25,622 bases of DNA, taken from the NCBI GenBank assembly GCA_019648995.1, contig BLXT01006926.1, forward strand, positions 189,612-215,233, read 5' to 3'. The DNA is from Plakobranchus ocellatus. Taxonomy: Eukaryota; Mollusca; Gastropoda; Plakobranchidae. The notes under the pieces are model-generated. The model had not been told where the DNA came from. It did not search any database and was given only the letters and a program-made list of their open reading frames with translations. Of the stretch, positions 12,901-21,479 are shown piece after piece. The translations under genes and the position numbers were made by a program. Each line of letters begins with the position of its first letter. Position 1 is the stretch's first letter.

Positions 12901-15900
12901 ATAATTATAATTAATACCGTTTACAAAATAAATTATTTATATTTTTCAAATTACTATTTTTTTATTAGATTTGCATTATGGAAAAATTACTTTTTAGGAA
13001 TAGCATCAGTCTTTTTGAATGCATTTGATATCTTGCAGATGTTTTGACTTTAAACCTCAACCACTAATGAGTATCTTTTTTTTCTAATATCTTTTCACTT
13101 GCTCTTTTCATATTCTAAATTCTAAAAACAAATAACATCAAGCTACGTTTAAATATAGAGAAGGGAAATTATATTTTAGAAAACATATGTCCAAAGTTTT
13201 TCGACAGGACATGCAAAAAAAAAAGACATTGTAAAAGGATTGTTTTTTCTGCTTAAAAACTCAAAACTTTGGTTAAAAAATACTGACCCTCTAGAATGTC
13301 TTGCAATAAACATGTGATGGCATGAGCTGCCCAGGGTCCTCCCCATGACATGCTATTGTGATTGAACTCAGTGTCAACTACAAGCAGCACCAGCTGTTCC
13401 AGTTGCTCCTGAGTCATGGCCTCAGTTAGGCTCACTGATGGACGGCATGCTACGCAAATTTTGGCCAGAACCTTGAGTAAAAAGTTGTGATCAGGAATGA
13501 GACTTTGAAATGTTGTAAGAAAAAGACATATGAAAAAAAAAGATTTTTGACCAATTAAACTACAGAGTGAGCTAAAAAGAAAAGAGTTTGATCTCTAACA
13601 AGTGGTTTACTTTCATTAAAGTAGCCAGAAGAAAAAAGTATAAGTGCCTGCTTGACTATTAGAGTTACAAATAAAATTATAAATTTACGAATAAATAGAA
13701 TATTTACTATTAAACTAATTCTACAGTTTTTTTTGGTTTAATGATTCTGCATTAGTCTGTTAAAAGGCTTTGAACTGGTAGCCTGCCATCAAGCTATCTG
13801 TACTTTAAGAAGGGCAAAAACATAACCACAATAAACAATCACAGTCTACTACCATATTTAATCCTGGATGTGTTGTGTTTTGCACTAAATTATCTACATT
13901 TAATTGTGGATCAATAAATTCATTTACAAAGAGGAAATCTATTTTCCAAATCACAAAGGTGGGGGAAATCAGGAATTTTCGCTTATATGATTGACCCTTA
14001 ACATTGCTTGGGCTAAGATATCTTTTTTCTAATTTTTTATCATGAGCTACAAGTAGAACAACATGTGTCATTTGTTATAAGTTAACACTAACAGAGGTTG
14101 CATTTGTAACCTAAAATTAGTTATTAACCAAAAAAAACCCTTGCTTTAAATGGGTACAGAACATAATTTCCTGAAGAATTTTCTCACATCAAGCACAAGA
14201 TACCTATTTTCAGCCAACAAACCTTGCAGGTGATGAGAAAAAGGTCTACATGGCATGTAAAATCCATGCTGAGTAATAGGGCCATTAGGCCTCGAGCCAC
14301 AGACAGGCATCTCTCCCTGGACAGCATAATCAATGGTTCAACTTCCAGCTCATCATCCTCAGCATCATGGCTTGCCTCGCCCCTTGTTTTATCATTAGCT
14401 AACTTGATCAGAAGCTGATTCCGCTTTAAGGTGTACTGAAATAAAAAAAAAAAAAAGAAAGAAAGATTTTTTAAAACAGGTGATGCATTTGAATGGATAA
14501 TTTTTTACACACGACAAAAGTTTATTGTACCTATGTCTGAGATCAATTTTAGCGAGTTGGATGTCACATATATTTTAGGGAAAAACATTCCTTCTTAAAA
14601 AAGTGTTCCTTCAAAACAGTAAATATTCCCTATCTTTGTTTAGAACCAATGCAACTCTATTCAATTTTCACCATTGCAGACCTCACAGAAAAAAGTTTTG
14701 GATTACTCCTATGGCAATACAACATCCAACTCAAGAGTGGTCGTGAGACAAGGTATAGCAGAATAGGAAAAGAAATATTTTAAAATCCACAATCACCTTA
14801 TAATCCATAAGAAAAATAAAAAAAAATTTTTCATTGATCTATGAGATTGTAACTTGAGGAAAAAAAAATACCCTCCAAGATTACATAACTAAGAACTTTT
14901 CCCCCTTTAATTTAATGCTAAAATACTAGCTTTTAGACCATTGGATTCAAGTTTTTTGGTTTTTTTTTTTTTTTTAAAGTATTTCTGACTTGACAAAAAA
15001 AAATCATAAAATAGTCAAACCTTGGAATTGAAAAGGTTCTTTTTATCACTTCCACTAAGGATTTTCATCTTGTCCAATTTTTCCTTGTACAATGCCACCC
15101 TTTTCTGGAGACCACGGCGGTAAACTCTCTGAGACTTGCCATGTGCCCCAGTTCCTGAAGAAGACCATTGGCTCTCAATAAATCCCCATCTATTGTTGAA
15201 CATTCCACCTGTTTGAAATCAAATTTAAAAATAATCATGTCATTATGCAACGCATAAAGCTGGTATATGTTCTTTCAAGGCAATTACATTATCATCAGTA
15301 ATTGAGAATGAAATCGGTATTGTAAAAAGCACAGTCACAAACTTAAAACTTCTTAAAACAAAGTAAACAACACAGCATGTATATCATCACAGGCAAACCA
15401 TAATGCAATAAAAAAATCTCCATGTATTGGAATGCACTGAGAATATTGCTATTTCTGATTTTACAAGAGAGGAATACTTGATCCCAAAATTTACTTCCAC
15501 AATAGCAAGAAAAAAATTATTCCTGGAATCTTTTCCATTAGTTGTTGAGGAGTTAAGCTCTATCTCGTAATGACAATGCTGTGGAAAGTCAATACTGACA
15601 GATAAGATTTCTAAAACTACAGAATACAATTTGTTCATTTAGGAAAAAGAACAAGCTGATCTGGAGAGTGCAGGCCTTGGTGAGAATAAAATTAGGAAAC
15701 TAATGCTAGAACCTGCAGAAATTTTTATGTGATTTGTTTGAGCCTAACCATTAGCCATGGCTTGACAAAGATTAAAAAAATAGGCTTGAGTAGTGAATAG
15801 GCTATGCAAGACATACAAAAAAAAAGACTCACTCATTCATCACTTATTTTCTCTGACATAGCTTCTACAATTTTGTTTGATTATTCAAAAAAAAAAAAAA

Positions 15901-18900
15901 AGGCTGAATTTTCACAAATTCTTTTTAGATTAAGTAAAAATATCCATTTAAAAGCATTGAAAAAACTGTGACAAAATTCTGTAGCAAAAATGTGTGGCAC
16001 CTTCTTTGTCTCTCTTGCCATTCTTTTCACCATCATCAGCATTTGAAAGAGTGGATGAACCTTCCATATTGCGACACAAGAAGAGCAAAACCCAGCTTAT
16101 CAGCGATAAGTCCAAGTTACCTTGTAGGCAAAAAAAAAGATGATGTAAAAAGGTTAAGTACCGAATTGAAGGGAGAAACAATAAACATTTTTACAATAAA
16201 ATCAAATGAACGAAGACAAAGTTAAAAAACAGACCAATTTACCTGCTGGCAAAGCTGAAGCATCAGTTTCAGGGGACCTCGTCAGTGGGGACAGTATTGT
16301 TGACAGCATGGCCAGCAGGCTATCCAAAATTTGAACTGCACTTGGACCACAAAGGGACTTCTGACCCATGGCACTCAATAATAAAAATACTCTGAAATAA
16401 AAAAAAAATTTGACCATTGAAATTTATTTTCAAATATTTGTCACAAAATTTTTGGGTCAACAGTATTTATAATTTAAATTTCATTGGATATTTTGGTACG
16501 CCTTTTTTTTTTTTGTTTTTACTCTTTCCCCCCCCCCCAACATTTTTTGCAAATGCACAAATCAAAACACACCTCTCATTTTCTCAAATGCAGTCAAAAT
16601 AAATTGCAAGTTGCATTTCAAACCATTTATATTGCTTGACACTATATTCTGCAGGCTATGAAAACTTGATGAAGCTGTGCTGATTCTACCACACAGTGAA
16701 GTCACTTAATTTCTTTTATAAACCGTTTAAAGAATTTTTTAAAATTTAGTCTTTTTCTCAAAAATGTGAAATATGTCAGCAAATTGGCAAGGACAAATTG
16801 GGACAAGTGAACGCTTAAATCTGTGTAGCAAAATTTTTTTCAACACAATGAGCATTTTTGAGAAAATAACTTGGTCTAAGTTTTGACATTGCATATCAAG
16901 GTGTTTTAAATGAACAAAGAAACACTTTTGCAATTAAAATTACATTTCTCTCTCAAATATCAAATCATAAAATGCAAATTTCATATCTTGAAAATATATA
17001 TTCATTTCAAAATATAAGCAGGTTTGAAACTCACCTATCTTGAGGAAAGACTTGACTGAAATGTGCATGGAAAAATTCTTGCATAATGTTTCCCAAGAAG
17101 TGGCCCCACCATGGTTGAGTGCCACATACCCGTACAAGCAGTAAACCAGCTGATACCTGGACTCGCTGTGGGCTGTGAATGCATAGGTGCTGGAACAAGG
17201 TCTGGGCAGCCACAGGCGTGAGAGCAGTATAAAGAGCTGCAGGAGGTTGTGGAATTGCTGGGCTGCCTACTGTGGAGGTCAGCAGTGTGTCCAGCAAACT
17301 CTCCAGTATAACTCGCAGCTTATCTGTTGAGGTCTACAATGACAGAGAGCACACAGAAACAATTTTAATATTGTGTTTTTCCACACTAGATCTTACTTTC
17401 TCTTTCACTCCTGCTTCATAAATGTAAATTATAAATCAAGCAGCCCATGCTATGTGCTCTCATTGACGCAGAAAACAAATTGTTTGTAACCTTCTTGCTG
17501 CTTTTAATATCTTATCATTCCAATAAAAACTTAAAATTCTCCAAAAGTTTATGTGCTGCATACAGACCTGCCAACCTCATTGGGTACTCGCAGGAATTTA
17601 GAATGCCAACACACTTTGATGTGCATTGATAAACCATATTACACTATGGTTCATGTGCTTAACCATAGATATTTCCATAACAGTAAGGTATAATGTCAGT
17701 AGCTGATTAATAAACCTTCGACACTCAAAGATGCAAAAAATATAATGTCAGTAGCTGATTAATAAACCTTCGACACTCAAAGATGCAAAAAAGTGTCTCC
17801 CTATACATTGCTAGTAACCCAATAATATCACCACTTGCAAAGTCCAAAGAACTGGCAGGCTACCGGTCTGGGTGCCGAAATTTCTTTTTTAAGGAGCACC
17901 CCAAAACTCAAAACCTTGCTTATACAATTAAAGGTTATATGGTAAAAAAAACTATGTGAGACAAGTCTACAAAATCTCAGTTGGGCCCACAACTGTTTAA
18001 ATATTAAATAAATATAAAGAAAACATCTAGTCTAGATTGCGATGGTATATAAATTCTTTGCAAAGAATGAAAAAATATTCATATGGATATGAAAAAAAAA
18101 CCAAAAAACTGATATTTCAACATTAGATTATATAGGTCTGGACTTTTGTGTTAAAATGAGCACACTAAGGCCTCATTCTTTTCTGGCATGGTTCCCACTG
18201 GTATTCTCTTATATGCTATCAAAGATCAAAAGGAGGAGTAAAAATACTCAATCTCGATACTTTCTTTGATGAAAGTTCAATGAAAGAATTTTTTTTTTTT
18301 TTTAATATCTAATCTAACCTTCAGGACTGATTTCTCCTTAGCATTACAAACTAATAAACCTTGGCATTAATCTTGCATTATAGTAGCAAAGCTCTGTGGT
18401 CTTGATCTAGATCTTATCTGAACCTCGGTGAAGACTAAAGAATGTCGCAAAATAGAAGACTTAGAAGCCCAGTTATTTTATAAGCTTATCTAAATCATAT
18501 TTGAATGACGGCTTGCTTGATAAATGAAGCTGTCCATATAGACCTAGTACACATTCTATTTTGATAATCTCTACTTTTTCACTCATTTATAAAATCAATA
18601 TCGCACCAATGAAATATAGAATCTAGGCCATAGGCTTAGATCTAAATCTACAGCTAACATGTGCATTAGCACTCTTCAGTTGTTTCATCATGCAGATTTA
18701 TTGGTTTAAAAACTTTGTTTGTGGGGAATGCTTTTATTGTATCAAAGTTTGAGACTGATCGATCATCATATCTGATTTTTTTTGCCTCTAAAACTCAATT
18801 TTCTTTTTATGTTCACCAATAAATTTAGAAATGCCGATGTTTCTTGGAACTGTACAAGGGACATGACTCCTATCAAAAGTTTTTGCCTCAAACTGAAACT

Positions 18901-21420
18901 TAGGGTGATTAGTTCTATATTGTCCTGAGTCTGCTGAACAAAAAAAAAAGATCCTAAACTATAGACCTCAACTCACAGCTTCCTCTACAGTTAAACACAA
19001 ATGACCATAATACATGTCAACATCAATAATCAGGAATGAGAACCATGAGGGACCTTACTTGAAGATCACAGGAATCTAAGTCGCAAGCTTATGCAGTCGC
19101 TGGTTATATTAATTTTTTTTATACGTACTAAGTTGACCCCTCTCACTTACAGTTACATGCATATAATATTCCCATGTCGGACATCATGGGAAGGAAAGCC
19201 AACAAAGAATGAAATAACAAGGAAGGTTCCCTTGAATGCAGAGTGGTGGCTTCTGCATCCCTACCATCAGATTATTGCGAGCATAAAAAAGGCCACACTT
19301 TAAATCTGAGACGGGTCCCTCCTTTCTAGTAACTTCATTGTTTGCAAGTGAGCGCTACATGCACATCCTATATACTGACCACAAGCATTAGTGGCATAGA
19401 GTTGGGTTCATGACCACAGGAACACGTAGCACCATGACATGTCAATAATGAAAAAAGTTACCCAGTTCCCTTACACAAATAAATGTTAGTGGCTGCAAAT
19501 TGGATGCTTGGGTCATGTTGATAATACTAAATAAAATATTTTTCTTAATTGTTCAATGCAAGATTAAAAGTACATGACAGTCGTAAGTATCAGATTGATC
19601 CAAAGGATAAAACAAGAGTGGTTTTTTTTTCCACTGTCCACTGGGATTTTTTGACCGGGATATTAGCAGAGCCGCCTTGAAAACTGAATTTACAGGCATT
19701 CACCAAAATTTTTCATGGCAAAATGGAAGGTTGGCATGTCTGTACATACAGATATCATACATCAAGTCAATTCAAATATATTTCTTGTAATACAGATCAA
19801 TATTGAATAAGCAATCAGTGATTAGTTATTTCAATTTACTGTTTCTCGATCTAAGAAAAGCCTTGTTAAATAAGTTAAGTCTACAACCACCAATAATACA
19901 AATTGTCACGGAACTATCATAATGAACTGTTCAGTTTAGATTTTTCTGAAATGTTGAGGAAAAATCTGAAGTTTTTCTTCTCTTTAGGATACCAATTTCC
20001 ACTTGACTGATGTACATATTCAGAAAATTGTATTGCCACACTTTTGCATGAAAATTATCTGATGACTCGCCATGATTCTAAAACTGCATTTGGCATAAAT
20101 CTGAGCTATACTATTATGTGAGCTTAGTGACAATATGCTTGTTTGTAGTCTTGAAAAAGTAACAGTACCTGTTCAAGCATGACATCTGGGCTGACAGATT
20201 CATCAATAACATCTACACATAAACCCAATGAAGTTTGCAGTCTCCGTATCGCATGTTGGGCAAGATTAAGCTGAACCTGCAGCTGAAGACATTCATTGTA
20301 TGCCTTCAGGAAAAAAAAAAAAATTGTCTCCATGAATAATTGCAACCTTACATGTCTTGTCAGGCAATTGGGTTACAAAAAAAAAAAGAAAAAAAATCAT
20401 ATTTAAAATAGAGATTTTTTTAACTGAAAGGCCTAAATATGTACTCATCTTATTCATATAACTCTTCTTTCAGTTGATGAAAAGCTGAGTCCCAAATTTT
20501 CTGCTTGACCTAGAAAATATTCAAAGCATTCTGAAGTAAAAAAATTTCAGATTTAAATCTCAATCAAGCAAATACTGTACTCAACAAATGGCTTACTCCC
20601 TGGACTGCTAAGAGTAGAAAATCAGTTTATGACTTGTCAAACATACTTGTATAATTTGGGCATCTTCCTCATTGAGCTTGCCTGATGTATTCCTCTTGAG
20701 GTGATACTGCACATGAGAGGACAAAAACTGAGCGTTTCCCACCACAGTAAGAAGGCTTTCCAGGCGAGTGCGCGCAAGGTTAAATCTGCACTGCAGATCC
20801 TCCAGCAAGGAAAGAAATAAAGCAAGCTGTGACAGAAGGCCAGAATGACTTGTCATCTCACATGAGTTCCCGCCTTCAGAATTTATCTTCCCAGTTTCTT
20901 TAGCTTCTTTGCTTGCCTCACCTCTTTCTGCCTTAACAGAATCTTTTGCAGAAAAGGAAGGACCGTTTTGATTCTTGGCAGCTGAGAAGCTTGAGGCACT
21001 AAGATTTGGCAATTCCCATGGCAGAATGTATGTATGACCATAAAATGAACCGAGGGGGATTCTTGACCGTGTTGTGCCACCGCTGTACCTTCCAACAGTA
21101 GTGATCTGAGAATGCAAAAATACACTGCTTGTTCAAGCATAACTTTGGAAAAGAGTGATACTTTAGTGATACTTTTTAATGAGCAGGCCTGTCTACTTGA
21201 AAATTGCAATGTGAGGAATATCGAGGATAAAAAAAAATAGAGATATTGTTTAAAAAAAAAAAATGGCATTTCAACAAATGCTTATTTCAAAACCATTGAT
21301 TACTGAGACATCATTTGTTTTATAATATTAATTTGAAAAAGATGGTATTTATACCACACCTTGTAAGGTGTAGTATAGGTACAAGTATAACTTAAATGTG
21401 TGCATGTATGTGTGTGTATG

Positions 21421-21479
<59 letters not shown>

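Larger units (their letters stand above)
17334..20168 (-). other. BIRC6: Intron 4-5 of BIRC6, largest in window
   Basis: 2835 bases. Holds a 52-bp tandem duplication (17689-17792) and a dispersed repeat copy (19485-19750), both listed separately. At about 17560-17600 the sequence tacagacctgccaacct resembles the reverse complement of the dispersed repeat's end. Several gatctagatct-like words occur between 18400 and 18650. The part 18960-19470 is less AT-rich and may be an old insertion, but I cannot name it. Confidence 0.75.

Noticed and set aside
15387..15638. 83-codon minus-strand frame with protein-like composition as an extra BIRC6 exon.
   Set aside because: Exons 7 and 8 already join in phase across a conserved block, and no fitting splice pair was found.
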